From G963662265 sp963668545 (GTDB lineage Bacteria; Spirochaetota; Spirochaetia; CADAEX01), in NCBI GenBank assembly GCA_963668545.1, contig OY764868.1, forward strand, positions 992,001 to 1,056,000: a DNA stretch of 64,000 bases, in the 5' to 3' direction. Each line of letters starts with the position of its first letter. The stretch's first letter is position 1. This document shows, in pieces, positions 17,263-25,928 of the stretch. The notes beneath the pieces were generated by a model. It did no database searches and had not been told where the DNA came from. It was given only the letters and a program-made list of their open reading frames with translations. A program made the translations under genes and the position numbers.

Positions 17263-18384
17263 ATGAAAAAATATTTCGTTCTTGCACTTGCTTTAATGGC
17301 ATTCGCTGTTGCACCTGTAATGGCAGATGTTGCTCTTTCCGGTGAATTTGATTATTCAGGTACCTGGAATGTTGGCGACAAAGCATATGATGGTGAAACA
17401 GATAAAATGGAACTTGATTTCAAAGCTGCAGTTGATGATTACAACACAGTAAAATTTGAACTCGAAGATGACCAGGATCCTGGTGATGACAATGTTAGAG
17501 ATGAGCCTCTTACACTCAACTATGTAACTCTTGTAACAGACTGGGGAAAATACTTCGGTTTTGCTGAATCAGGTTTCGGCATGTCAACAACAGTTGGTAT
17601 TGATTCAAAAGGTTACAAAGAAGTTGTAGACTTCACAAATTACAACCTTGAGTACTCAGATTCAATCTGGCTTACAGGCGCACCTTTCTATGAAGTAGCT
17701 TTTGATATTATGGGTATGGTAAAACCATATTACACAGCTAATTTTGACAACATGGGTGGAAACGGAGCTGAATATATTCTCGGCGCAACAGTTGATTTCG
17801 CACCTATCGCTGCTGAAGTATACTTCGGTTCAGCAGGTAAGGCTGGTGCTGGTGTTACAGATGCTGTTATTGGTCTTGAAGCTGTTTATAACGGCGAAGT
17901 TGCTGACGGTGTTGAGCTCACAGCTGGTGGTCATTTTGTAATGGATAAATCAGCTTATGATGAGTTTGATATGAATTACGGTTTCGGTGCTGCTGTTGCT
18001 GCATACGGTGCAACTGTAGGTATGTCACTCAATGGTACTTTCCTTGGTTCAGATGCTGCTGATGCTGCTGGTGATCCTAGCTATGCTCTTAAAATGCTTG
18101 GTGTTGAAGCTGAATACGCTGTTCTTGAGTGGATGGGCGTAAATGCTGGTGCTCTTTTTGCAATGGGCGACTATGCAACAGATAAATGCGGTGATGAATC
18201 ATTCCTCGGCGCTGAATTCGGTATCTACATGAAACCAGGTGCTGCTAAATACGGCCTCGGATATATCGTAACTTCAGAAGATGCTGTTGATTCCAAAGGC
18301 AAGTCTTGCTATTCATCAGCTTATGCTGCATCAGATTTCCCACTTAACGGCGGAATCTATTTCCTCGCAAATGTTAATTTCTAA
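17263..18384 (+). CDS. Abundant outer-membrane beta-barrel protein (porin-like)
   Basis: 373 residues with a Sec signal peptide (KKYFVLALALMAFAVAPVMA). The mature protein has alternating strands rich in Gly, Tyr, Asp and Phe (GEFDYSGTWNV, KYFGFAESGFGMSTTVGI, AEVYFGSAGKAG, YGFGAAVAAYGATVGM, KYGLGYIVTSEDA). It ends in Phe (FLANVNF), the C-terminal aromatic recognised by the BAM assembly machine. The strong consensus promoter and a GAAA-loop terminator mark it as a major structural protein, and spirochaetal porins have this style. It contains two Cys residues late in the sequence (DKCGD and KSCYS), possibly disulphide-bonded. Transport selectivity is unknown. Confidence 0.82.
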   Translation: MKKYFVLALALMAFAVAPVMADVALSGEFDYSGTWNVGDKAYDGETDKMELDFKAAVDDYNTVKFELEDDQDPGDDNVRDEPLTLNYVTLVTDWGKYFGFAESGFGMSTTVGIDSKGYKEVVDFTNYNLEYSDSIWLTGAPFYEVAFDIMGMVKPYYTANFDNMGGNGAEYILGATVDFAPIAAEVYFGSAGKAGAGVTDAVIGLEAVYNGEVADGVELTAGGHFVMDKSAYDEFDMNYGFGAAVAAYGATVGMSLNGTFLGSDAADAAGDPSYALKMLGVEAEYAVLEWMGVNAGALFAMGDYATDKCGDESFLGAEFGIYMKPGAAKYGLGYIVTSEDAVDSKGKSCYSSAYAASDFPLNGGIYFLANVNF

Positions 18385-18404
18385 TTTTATTTGAAATTAT
18401 ATTT

Positions 18405-18432
18405 AACCCCGATCGAAAGATCGGGGTTTTTT
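18405..18432 (+). terminator. Terminator of the beta-barrel gene with GNRA loop
   Basis: Perfect 10-bp stem AACCCCGATC/GATCGGGGTT closed by a GAAA tetraloop, followed by TTTT and further T-rich sequence. Confidence 0.93.
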
Positions 18433-18520
18433 ATTTTATAATAGCTTTAAAAAATCTTTTAAATAGCGATAATAAATTGAATATGAAAGCATCTTGACAG
18501 TCTGTTATCAGTCAACTGGA

Positions 18521-18565
18521 AATAAAAAGGACTTAAACCCTGCACAATACAGAACCCAAGTCCTT
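18521..18565 (-). terminator. Terminator of the lipoprotein gene at 18606-19208
   Basis: On the minus strand the 8-bp arms AAGGACTT/AAGTCCTT (18565-18558 and 18534-18527) enclose a partly paired interior and are followed by TTTTTATT. It lies about 40 bp past the gene. Confidence 0.7.
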
Positions 18566-18605
18566 ATAATGATTATCTGTCAAGCTTTATGGGTTCAGCC
18601 TATAT

Positions 18606-19208
18606 TTAACGGTTTTTCTTCATACCGAAGCTGTAGTGAAAGGAAAAATCTGTAATATCATCCCCTGAGATCCCTTTAAAAGGGAGAACTAATTCTGCAT
18701 CGCCCCTGTCTTTGAATCCTGACATGAAGACAAGATAGCCTTTTGCTTCACTGTTACCTTCAATTATTTTAATATCCCCAAGCATATAGGCTTTAGCTGT
18801 TCTCCCCTTTTTAATTTTGTCCATGCCGTTTGTTGAAAATTCATCAATCTGATCCTCCATCTGAGTCTTGCTCATTGCACGGAAATCCATATCATTGAAA
18901 TAAAACTGTACATCCCTGATATCAAGTTTCATTGGAGCAGAATCATTGTTTTTAATTTTAATCTCAAATATGATTGCTGTTTTAGGTGTGAATGACATCT
19001 GTGGAGGAAGAAAGGGATTGTGTTTTATACCGTGTCTTTTTAAGATCATTTCCCTGTCAAGATAAAGACACTGAATTTCGATATCAGCATATTCATCAGT
19101 CTGCAGTATGGGACTGTCTGTTTTATGGTATTTAGGTGTTGTACAGCCTGTCAGCAATATCGTGAATATAACAACAAGCAGAGAAACTGTTAAAATTGAT
19201 TTTTTCAT
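18606..19208 (-). CDS. Putative lipoprotein
   Basis: 200 residues. It has a signal peptide with lipobox LTGC (MKKSILTVSLLVVIFTILLTGC), so it is a predicted lipid-anchored periplasmic or surface protein. The mature part looks beta-rich, with an immunoglobulin-like pattern (TAIIFEIKIKNNDSAPMKLD, VQFYFNDMDFRAM, AKGYLVFMSGFK) resembling DUF4352-like or TRAM-like accessory domains, but no family is certain. It is monocistronic with its own terminator. Function unknown. Confidence 0.75.
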   Translation of the reverse strand: MKKSILTVSLLVVIFTILLTGCTTPKYHKTDSPILQTDEYADIEIQCLYLDREMILKRHGIKHNPFLPPQMSFTPKTAIIFEIKIKNNDSAPMKLDIRDVQFYFNDMDFRAMSKTQMEDQIDEFSTNGMDKIKKGRTAKAYMLGDIKIIEGNSEAKGYLVFMSGFKDRGDAELVLPFKGISGDDITDFSFHYSFGMKKNR

Positions 19209-19421
19209 TGAAACCTCTTTTGATCTGAAATATTAGATAACTTTACATTCAATGACTTTTTTTGTCAAAGACTGATTAATTGTATGTTTTATTTATAACA
19301 AAAGATTTATAAGGATATACAGAAAGCTGAAGGGAATAAGCAATTGATATTAAAAATGTTGAAAATGATTTGATAGTAATAATCCTTAAAATATATTATA
19401 ATTATTTCCGACGGAAGAATA

Positions 19422-19817
19422 ATGACAGGTAAAGAAAAAATAAAAAAAACAATTAAAAATTATCTGTTTCAGGAAAGGGAGATAATGGCTGTTTTACTTC
19501 TGGGAAGTGCAAATAAAGAGGAAATGACAGAAGACAGCGATATTGATATTGCAATAATTGTGTATCCCGGAAAAAAACTTGATATGAATAAAAAAATGCT
19601 GATTATAAAAGAATTATCTTATAAGCTGGGCAGAATAATTGATGTTGGTGAGATTACTTCAAAAAACCTGATTTATTCAAATGAAGCAGTTATTAAAGGT
19701 CGTGAGATATTTATAAAAGATAAAGAAGCCTTTGAAATGAAAAGGGCAGCCCTGTTAGGTATGTATTTGCAGTTTAACTATGAAAGACGCGAGGTTATTA
19801 ATGCCTACAGTGCCTGA
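19422..19817 (+). CDS. mntA: MNT-type nucleotidyltransferase (antitoxin component of an MNT/HEPN pair)
   Basis: 131 residues of the minimal nucleotidyltransferase fold, with LLGSA (Gly28-Ser29) and the DxD pair in DSDIDIA (Asp40, Asp42). MntA proteins neutralise HEPN toxins by AMPylating a tyrosine near the HEPN catalytic motif. It overlaps the downstream HEPN gene by 17 bp (start 19801), the usual coupling of such pairs. This locus lies in the ordinary chromosome, outside the integron, where two related pairs occur. The ATG at 19422 has only a weak upstream purine stretch (GACGGAAG). Confidence 0.85.
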   Translation: MTGKEKIKKTIKNYLFQEREIMAVLLLGSANKEEMTEDSDIDIAIIVYPGKKLDMNKKMLIIKELSYKLGRIIDVGEITSKNLIYSNEAVIKGREIFIKDKEAFEMKRAALLGMYLQFNYERREVINAYSA

Positions 19818-20220
19818 TAATATAATTCTGAATAAAACTGCAATAATTGAGCGTTCCCTGAAAAGAATGAAAGAGGAATATCTTCAGAATCCAGAACTTG
19901 ATAATTATACCCACATTGATGCAATGATTTTAAATATTGAAAGGGCATGTCAGACTGCAATTGATCTGGCGCAGCATCTTGTTGCTGTAGAAATATTAGG
20001 GATGCCTCAGTCAAGTGCTGATGCTTTTATACTGCTTGCCAGAAATAAGGTTATAACATCAATAACAGCTGAAAACATGGTTACTATGACAGGTTTCAGA
20101 AATATTGCAATATATGAATACCAATCAATGGATATGGATATTCTAAGAGCTGTTGCAGAAAAAGAATATAAATCAATAATTGATTTCTGCCGGGAAGCAG
20201 GCGGGAAAATAGTCTTATAA
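19801..20220 (+). CDS. hepT: HepT-like (DUF86) HEPN protein with altered catalytic motif
   Basis: 139 residues. I choose the ATG at 19801 (MPTVPDN), which has GCGAGG upstream, over that at 19780. The protein is an all-helical HEPN domain of the HepT/DUF86 type (YTHIDAMILNIERACQTAIDLAQHL, then MTGFRNIAIYEY). The canonical RNase motif is R-x4-H-x-Y. Here it reads RNIAIYEY, so the catalytic His is Tyr105 while Arg100 is kept. The HEPN RNase may therefore be weakened or inactive, or this may be a domesticated pair. It is partnered with the MNT gene at 19422. Confidence 0.85.
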   Translation: MPTVPDNIILNKTAIIERSLKRMKEEYLQNPELDNYTHIDAMILNIERACQTAIDLAQHLVAVEILGMPQSSADAFILLARNKVITSITAENMVTMTGFRNIAIYEYQSMDMDILRAVAEKEYKSIIDFCREAGGKIVL

Positions 20221-20366
20221 TAAATACCAACAGTAAAAAATCACTTAAGGAATCAGTCTTTATTAATAAACTGTAAATTTTGAAGCAGAAACAGATAAAA
20301 ACAGTAATTAAGGTTATAAATCAAAATCAGATGAAATTCTGAAAATCAAAAAGTCCGGAGGAAAAG

Positions 20367-20765
20367 ATGAATAACCTTAATTCAATCCTTATTGAAGGAA
20401 ACCTGACAAAAGACCCTGTGTTCAATGAAACACCGAAAGGGACATCTGTATGCAAATTCCCGATAGCAACCAACAGGTACTACAGGCAGGAAGATGAGAT
20501 CCAGAGTGAAGTTTCATACTTTGATGTTGAAACATGGGCAAGGCTTGCCGAAGTATGCAGCGACCACCTTGCAAAAGGGAGAGGTGTCAGGGTAGTTGGA
20601 AGACTTAAGCAGGACAGATGGAATGACAGCGATGGAAATGCAAAGAGCAGGATTAAAATTGTTGCAGAGCATGTTGAATTCAAGCCTGTGATAAAAAGTG
20701 AAAACAGCGATGAAGCGGGAGAACCGGTAAAAGAGGAGATAACATCAGGCGGAGGAGATTTGTAG
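20367..20765 (+). CDS. ssb: Single-stranded DNA-binding protein
   Basis: 132 residues. An OB-fold SSB domain (residues 1-105: NSILIEGNLTKDPVF, CKFPIATNRYY, SYFDVETWARLAEVC, GRGVRVVGRLKQDRW) is followed by an acidic Gly-rich tail ending GGGDL. The classical DDDIPF-type C-terminal tip that recruits repair proteins is not obvious; GDL is only a faint version. The ribosome-binding site is CCGGAGG before ATG 20367. It carries its own terminator and is required for replication and recombination. It might be an auxiliary SSB rather than the housekeeping copy. Confidence 0.93.
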   Translation: MNNLNSILIEGNLTKDPVFNETPKGTSVCKFPIATNRYYRQEDEIQSEVSYFDVETWARLAEVCSDHLAKGRGVRVVGRLKQDRWNDSDGNAKSRIKIVAEHVEFKPVIKSENSDEAGEPVKEEITSGGGDL

Positions 20766-20786
20766 GGATTTAATCAGCTAAAAGAT

Positions 20787-20822
20787 ACTCCGGTACCTGA
20801 AAGGGACTGGAGTTTTTTTTTA
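20787..20822 (+). terminator. Rho-independent terminator after ssb
   Basis: ACTCC/GGAGT outer stem (20787-20791/20809-20813) with an inner CC/GG pairing and a GAAA-like loop, followed by a run of eight or more T. The next gene starts at 20843, so transcription of that gene may depend on read-through or a promoter inside the stem region. Confidence 0.75.
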
Positions 20823-20842
20823 TTTGCAATATAATATCCCTG

Positions 20843-21634
20843 ATGAAAAAGAAACTGTCAGTACAGGAAATAGAATCAATCATCAGCAAAATAAGAATCA
20901 GGTACAATGACCTGATAGTAACATACCTCCTTTCACCCAAAATAAAAAAGGATTTTGAAGACAGGCTTTATCAGGTCAGGAGAGCCGGGGTCAACCCCGA
21001 GCGCTTTCTGGGGGATGAAATAAACAATATAAGGACAATTGAACAGTCTGAAAAAGATAAACTCAATAAAATAGCATTAAAGGAAAGAAAAAAGGCTTCT
21101 GAAAACAATAAAACTGATAACAGGGATAAAAAGGATTTCGCTGACAGGATTATAGAAAAAATGATGGAGAAGATTGCAAAATATCCTGAAATTTACATAC
21201 ATGAGAATGCAAATCCGGAGATCAGAAAGCTTTTCGGAACACTGATAGATTTTGACAGCAAATACTGGGGCAATTATGACCGGATATCAAAAAAATACAG
21301 GGCGATAAAGTACAACCTGTCATATATGAGGCTTGAGAACAGTATCAATGAGTTTTCCCGCATCTACAAGGATGATGTCCCTACCAGGCTTTTAAGATAT
21401 AAATCCCTGCTCTCATCTCCCTTTGCAAGGACCAAGGATATTGAAAAAGAGGAAAAAATGGCGATTCTTGAAGCTGCTGTTCTTGTCAATGACCTCAGGA
21501 ATGCCCTTTCCGAACTTGACAGCTCGGAAGATATGCCGGAACAGGATTCACTTGATATATCTGATATGATTAAACATCTTGATGAAATCAATAAAGATTT
21601 CCGGCTGAAAGACCTGATGGAATTAAAAAGATAG
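20843..21634 (+). CDS. Hypothetical charged helical protein
   Basis: 263 residues, very rich in Lys, Glu, Asp and Ile, with no signal peptide or membrane segment. Predicted mostly alpha-helical, with a coiled-coil-like charged stretch around residues 70-110 (KLNKIALKERKKASENNK). The rest contains conserved-looking aromatic positions (DFDSKYWGNYDRISKKYRAIKY). It is probably a cytoplasmic protein restricted to spirochaetes, but I recognise no family. It lies 77 bp after ssb. Function unknown. Confidence 0.7.
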   Translation: MKKKLSVQEIESIISKIRIRYNDLIVTYLLSPKIKKDFEDRLYQVRRAGVNPERFLGDEINNIRTIEQSEKDKLNKIALKERKKASENNKTDNRDKKDFADRIIEKMMEKIAKYPEIYIHENANPEIRKLFGTLIDFDSKYWGNYDRISKKYRAIKYNLSYMRLENSINEFSRIYKDDVPTRLLRYKSLLSSPFARTKDIEKEEKMAILEAAVLVNDLRNALSELDSSEDMPEQDSLDISDMIKHLDEINKDFRLKDLMELKR

Positions 21635-21808
21635 ATTTTTTATTCTTTAAACTTATTTTTACAAAAAGAGAAATAATAAGACAGGTATCTGCAAGTCAGA
21701 ATACAAGAGAACAGGTCAGGCAGAGAATTAGCAGATTAAGTATCAAATAAAGAAAGTTACGTAAAAGAATATTAAGAATTTCATAATACATGATAATTCT
21801 CCTTTATT

Positions 21809-22834
21809 CTAAGGTGTGTAAATATCATCAGAATTAACTGAACCGAATGACGACATTGATGTGGGGACTGTATGCCAGTCGGATCTGCTGTCTGTATCAA
21901 GTGATGAAGAGTTCCTGCAGATTGACCTTGTTGCTGTGGACGGATCAGGGTTTACACAGTCTTCCGGTGAAATTAATGTAGAAGAAAAAATCCAACCTCC
22001 GGAATTTGCTGTTTCATCCATTCTTGTCATGGTTTCAGTGCTTCCGAAACCTCTGTATTTTTCATCTGAAGATGATGTCCTGTTGCTGTAGAGAAAAGCA
22101 TCTATCAGGCTGCCTCCGGGTGAGGAATAGAGGGTTAGAACCCCGTTGTTTCCTGAAAGACCATCAAACCCTTCCGGCCAAATATCAAGTGCAAGATCAT
22201 TGGAATCTATACCGCCGGAAAGCGCCCTGTCATGAGTTTCAGTTATCTCGTCAGGAATACCTTCAGGTTTCGCATGTATGATGATAAAATCACCGGAATC
22301 AACATCTATCGAAGGGAAAACATATCTGGCATCATAATCCTGACTGCAGCCTTCATAAAAGGTTACTCCTGCCATGTTGCCTTCACTTAAAACATAAAGT
22401 TCAACAAGATCGGGATGTGAGGACGATCCCTGTGTTGTCACCTCGTTTATAAGCAGTCCTGGAATATCCGGATTGTAGCCGTAGAATTCGGCACAGAATG
22501 TAAGCGAGTTCCCCCTGCTGTCTTTAACAGCCCCTTTTATATAGTATTTTTCACCCGGTATCTGACTGCTGCCGAAGACTACCATAAGGGTTGAATCTGT
22601 CATGTCCAGTTCGGAAATGCCTATATCAGGCGAAATACTGAATATATTGCTGATCGGAAGTATGTTCCCTGTAAAATCAAATTCAATTGAATCAGGATCA
22701 GTTATCCGAAGATCGGTTATTCCGGGGGGGATTACATTTATACTGTTTTCTTCATCCCTGAATGATATTTCACTGCATGAAAATGAGATAAGGGCAGATA
22801 GGATGAAAAAGAACCTAAAAAAGGTTTTGAACAT
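21809..22834 (-). CDS. Lipoprotein with Ig-like and lamin-tail-like domains
   Basis: 341 residues with a lipoprotein signal peptide (FFRFFFILSALISFSC). The first 110 mature residues form an Ig-like domain of the bacterial type that ends FYGYNPDIPGLL. The following LLINEVTTQGSSSHPDLVEL, FYEGCSQDYDARYVFP and DFIIIHAK segments match the lamin-tail domain pattern (LxINEVxxxGxxxxDWVELYN). Lamin-tail domains occur in secreted nucleases and surface proteins; no nuclease domain is present here. It is divergent from the Crp-like gene. Probably surface or periplasmic, function unknown. Confidence 0.75.
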   Translation of the reverse strand: MFKTFFRFFFILSALISFSCSEISFRDEENSINVIPPGITDLRITDPDSIEFDFTGNILPISNIFSISPDIGISELDMTDSTLMVVFGSSQIPGEKYYIKGAVKDSRGNSLTFCAEFYGYNPDIPGLLINEVTTQGSSSHPDLVELYVLSEGNMAGVTFYEGCSQDYDARYVFPSIDVDSGDFIIIHAKPEGIPDEITETHDRALSGGIDSNDLALDIWPEGFDGLSGNNGVLTLYSSPGGSLIDAFLYSNRTSSSDEKYRGFGSTETMTRMDETANSGGWIFSSTLISPEDCVNPDPSTATRSICRNSSSLDTDSRSDWHTVPTSMSSFGSVNSDDIYTP

Positions 22835-22907
22835 ACTTTTCTCCTGTCGATATTTGTATTAACATAATTAATGAGAAACTGATTCAAAAATTTACATCGG
22901 AGGTTAT

Positions 22908-23513
22908 ATGTCTGACAGTTCACTGTTTAATAAATTCGGACGGAATGTCCCAAACGGGCAGATAATATTCAAGGAAAATGAAGACGGGGAACAGATGTAT
23001 ATAATACAGGAAGGATCTGTTAAAATAAGCAAAATGATAGCCGGTAAGGAGCATATACTTGCAATACTGAATAAAGGTGATTTTTTCGGTGAAATGGCTA
23101 TTGTAAGCAGATTAAAGAGAACTGCCACAGCAACTGCAGTCGGGGAAGTCCAGCTGCTAGCCTTCAACCGTGAAGGTTTTATTACAATGATTGAAAAGAA
23201 TGCCAAGATAGGACTGAATATAATTGATAAACTCTGCAGAAGGATTGAAAGTGCCAACCAGCAGATAAAAATGCTTGTTAAAAAGGATATCAAGAGTCTT
23301 ATTGCTATGAATCTGTATTATCTGTGTCAGAGTTCTGAAATGTGTGAAAACCTTTACTATGATAAAGTAACTGATACTGTATCAAAAAACATGGAACTTC
23401 CTATAGATATAATTCAGGAAAAATTTGATATATTCCAGAAAAAAGGAATTATTGAGATTGCCGGTAACCGGATTGTGATTAAGGATATAGACAAGCTCAA
23501 GGAATACAGCTGA
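22908..23513 (+). CDS. Cyclic-nucleotide-binding (Crp/Fnr-like) regulatory protein
   Basis: 201 residues. Residues 10-125 are a cNMP-binding beta-roll: GQIIFKENEDGEQMYIIQEG, GDFFGEMAIVSRLKRTATATA and the FGEMA phosphate-binding cassette. The C-terminal 75 residues look like a winged helix (MELPIDIIQEKFDIFQKKGIIEIAGNRIVI), so DNA binding is likely though the helix-turn-helix is not the classic CRP one. It lies 111 bp upstream of glmS on the same strand, with a TTTCTGTTTTT/AAAAACAGAAA dyad between. The ligand (cAMP, cGMP or other) is unknown. Confidence 0.85.
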   Translation: MSDSSLFNKFGRNVPNGQIIFKENEDGEQMYIIQEGSVKISKMIAGKEHILAILNKGDFFGEMAIVSRLKRTATATAVGEVQLLAFNREGFITMIEKNAKIGLNIIDKLCRRIESANQQIKMLVKKDIKSLIAMNLYYLCQSSEMCENLYYDKVTDTVSKNMELPIDIIQEKFDIFQKKGIIEIAGNRIVIKDIDKLKEYS

Positions 23514-23624
23514 AAGAGTTTTTGAATAATTACTTTCTGTTTTTTTAAATGTTAGAAAACAATCAACTTTGCATGGATAATTAAAAACAGAAACAGAAGA
23601 AGAAATAAAAGGGGAATACAATAT

Positions 23625-25448
23625 ATGTGCGGAATAGTAGGATACTGCGGTGCGAAACCTGCTTCAGAAATACTGCTTGAAGGTCTCAAAAGGCTTGAAT
23701 ACAGGGGCTATGATTCAGCAGGGATTTCAGTGGGGACAAAAGACGGTTTTAAAATAATCAAAAGAAAAGGGAAAATAAAGGACCTTAAAGAGATAGTTCC
23801 TTCTGAACCTTTCGGGAAAAACGGCATAGGACATACAAGATGGGCAACACACGGCGGAGTAACTGACGGGAATGCACACCCCCATTCCGACTGTACAGGT
23901 AAAATCACTATTGTACATAACGGAATAATTGAGAACTATATTCAGCTTAAGAACGTTCTTGTTGAAAAGGGTCATGAATTCAAGTCTGAAACAGATTCCG
24001 AGGTTATAGCACATCTTATTGAAGACCTTTATGAAGGCGACCTTACAAAGGCTGTCAGAGATGCTGCTGTCAGGCTTAAAGGCACCTATGGCCTTGTTGT
24101 AATGCACAAGGAACATCCTGATACACTTGTAGGGGCCAGAAACGGTTCTCCCCTTATTCTCGGGATAGGTGATAACGAGATGTTTCTGGCATCTGATGTT
24201 ACAGCAATGATATCTTATACAAAACAGGTTGTTTATATTGAGGACGGGGAAATTATAACAGTTACTCCCGATTCCTTCAGGACCTCAGGTCTTGATCAGA
24301 AGAGCATAAACAAGACAGTTGATGAAGTTGACTGGGAATTTGAAGCCTTCGACAAGGATGGATTCACACATTTCATGCTCAAGGAAATTTTCGAGCAGAA
24401 GGAATCTATTACAAGGGGACTTCTCGGGCGCCTGAGCAGGGAAATGGCAACCGGACATCTCGGCGGGCTTAACATGACAAGCAGCGAGCTTCTTAATATC
24501 GAACGTGTCATTATTGTGGCGGCAGGTACCTCATATCATGCTGGAATGGTGGCTGCATATCTGATGGAGTCAGTTGCCAGGATTCCTGCAACAACTGAAC
24601 TTGCTTCAGAACTCAGGTACAGAAATCCAATTATAGAAAAAAACGCACTGTATTTTGTCGTATCCCAGTCTGGTGAAACAGCTGACACCCTCTATGCAAT
24701 GAGGGAGCTTAAGAGAAAAGGGGCAAAAGTACTAGGAATCTGCAATGTTGTGGGTTCGACAATAGCAAGGGAAACAGACGGAGGAGTGTATATTCATTCG
24801 GGACCGGAGATTGCAGTAGCATCAACAAAAGCATTCACATCCCAGCTGACAGCCCTGTATATCTTTACACTCATGATGGCTAGGATGCGGGATATGTCAT
24901 TTGAAGCAGGCAGTGAATTTGTAGACCAGATGTTTTCTGTTCCTGAACATGTTGAACAGATACTCGGCAGGCGTGATGAGCTTCAAAAGCTTGCTGATAA
25001 GTACTGTAAAGCTTCTAATTTCATTTTTCTCGGACGGGGGATAAATTATCCTGTTGCTCTTGAAGGAGCCCTTAAACTCAAGGAAATATCATATATACAT
25101 GCGGAGGGATTCAGCGCAGCTGAGATAAAGCACGGCCCGATTGCATTGATAAATGAGGCAACACCATCACTTTTCCTGGTACCTGATGACAGGCTCCGTG
25201 AAAAGGTTATTTCAAATATCAAGGAAGTAAAAGCCAGGGGTGGGAAAGTGATTGCTTTCTGTGTGGATAATGATAAAGAGGTCAGCGAGATAGCTGATGA
25301 TACTTTCTGTGTTCCTCATGCAGCTGAATATATATATCCGTTTCTCATGAGCATTCCGCTCCAGCTTTTTTCATACTACTGCGCACTAAATCTTGGAAGG
25401 GATGTTGACCAGCCTAGAAATCTTGCTAAAAGTGTTACAGTTGAATAA
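23625..25448 (+). CDS. glmS: Glutamine-fructose-6-phosphate aminotransferase (isomerizing)
   Basis: Makes glucosamine 6-phosphate from fructose 6-phosphate and glutamine, the first step toward UDP-GlcNAc and peptidoglycan. 607 residues. The N-terminal glutaminase starts with the nucleophile Cys after processing (MCGIVGYCG) and contains GHTRWATHG and HNGIIENY. Two SIS domains follow (VVSQSGETADTLYA, and the C-terminal FLGRGINYPVALEGALKLKE with ISYIHAEGFSAAEIKHGP). It ends with AKSVTVE as normal. No glmS ribozyme fits in the 111-bp leader. Confidence 0.97.
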   Translation: MCGIVGYCGAKPASEILLEGLKRLEYRGYDSAGISVGTKDGFKIIKRKGKIKDLKEIVPSEPFGKNGIGHTRWATHGGVTDGNAHPHSDCTGKITIVHNGIIENYIQLKNVLVEKGHEFKSETDSEVIAHLIEDLYEGDLTKAVRDAAVRLKGTYGLVVMHKEHPDTLVGARNGSPLILGIGDNEMFLASDVTAMISYTKQVVYIEDGEIITVTPDSFRTSGLDQKSINKTVDEVDWEFEAFDKDGFTHFMLKEIFEQKESITRGLLGRLSREMATGHLGGLNMTSSELLNIERVIIVAAGTSYHAGMVAAYLMESVARIPATTELASELRYRNPIIEKNALYFVVSQSGETADTLYAMRELKRKGAKVLGICNVVGSTIARETDGGVYIHSGPEIAVASTKAFTSQLTALYIFTLMMARMRDMSFEAGSEFVDQMFSVPEHVEQILGRRDELQKLADKYCKASNFIFLGRGINYPVALEGALKLKEISYIHAEGFSAAEIKHGPIALINEATPSLFLVPDDRLREKVISNIKEVKARGGKVIAFCVDNDKEVSEIADDTFCVPHAAEYIYPFLMSIPLQLFSYYCALNLGRDVDQPRNLAKSVTVE

Positions 25449-25902
25449 AATCCTGTTTACTATCCTGGCAGTATTTTTTCTGCCGGGTGGATTTTTATCA
25501 TCCCAGGAAAACACGGGAGAGGGGAATATTGCTGTTCTTCTGGAGGGTCCTTTAAATGTAAATGGTGTTCCCGGGATAGGGGATAATGTGATCCCCTGCT
25601 TCAGGGGGAGGTACCAGCTCAATGGAAATGAAATTGAAGTTTATTATACAACCGAAGAGATACCTGTGTTTGATGAGTGGAATAAAGTCAGTATAAACAG
25701 TTTTTCTTTTTATTCTGTGAATGAAAATATTCTCTGCTATATAAACAGCGGCAGATGGGCACTGTTTATAGAATATAAGGACCCAGATGATTACTCATAT
25801 GATTTTGCCGCTGAGTTGACCAGGAAAATGATTTTTTTCGCCAAAACAGAAGAGTTTTTCAAAGTCTCATCCTTTCCTGCCATCATTATTATTAAAAGAT
25901 AA
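25432..25902 (+). CDS. Small exported protein overlapping the end of glmS
   Basis: About 157 residues if translation starts at the GTG at 25432, or slightly fewer from the TTG at 25441. Both lie inside the last codons of glmS in another frame, so translation is probably coupled to glmS. The start opens into a signal peptide (NKILFTILAVFFLPGGFLSS). The mature part is beta-rich (GNIAVLLEGPLNVNGVPG, GRYQLNGNEIEVYYTTEE, WALFIEYKDPDDYS). No family recognised. It precedes the VWA protein by 26 bp on the same strand. Confidence in the start is low; confidence in the gene is fair. Confidence 0.6.
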   Translation: MLQLNKILFTILAVFFLPGGFLSSQENTGEGNIAVLLEGPLNVNGVPGIGDNVIPCFRGRYQLNGNEIEVYYTTEEIPVFDEWNKVSINSFSFYSVNENILCYINSGRWALFIEYKDPDDYSYDFAAELTRKMIFFAKTEEFFKVSSFPAIIIIKR

Positions 25903-25928
25903 TTTTTAACGCCGATAATCAGAATATC

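Noticed and set aside
20787..20842. A promoter for the 20843 gene inside the ssb terminator region
   Set aside because: No -35/-10 pair of quality could be found; read-through is as likely, so no feature was called.
23514..23624. glmS ribozyme upstream of glmS
   Set aside because: The leader is only 111 bp, AT-rich, and lacks the ribozyme core; the ribozyme needs about 150 nt.
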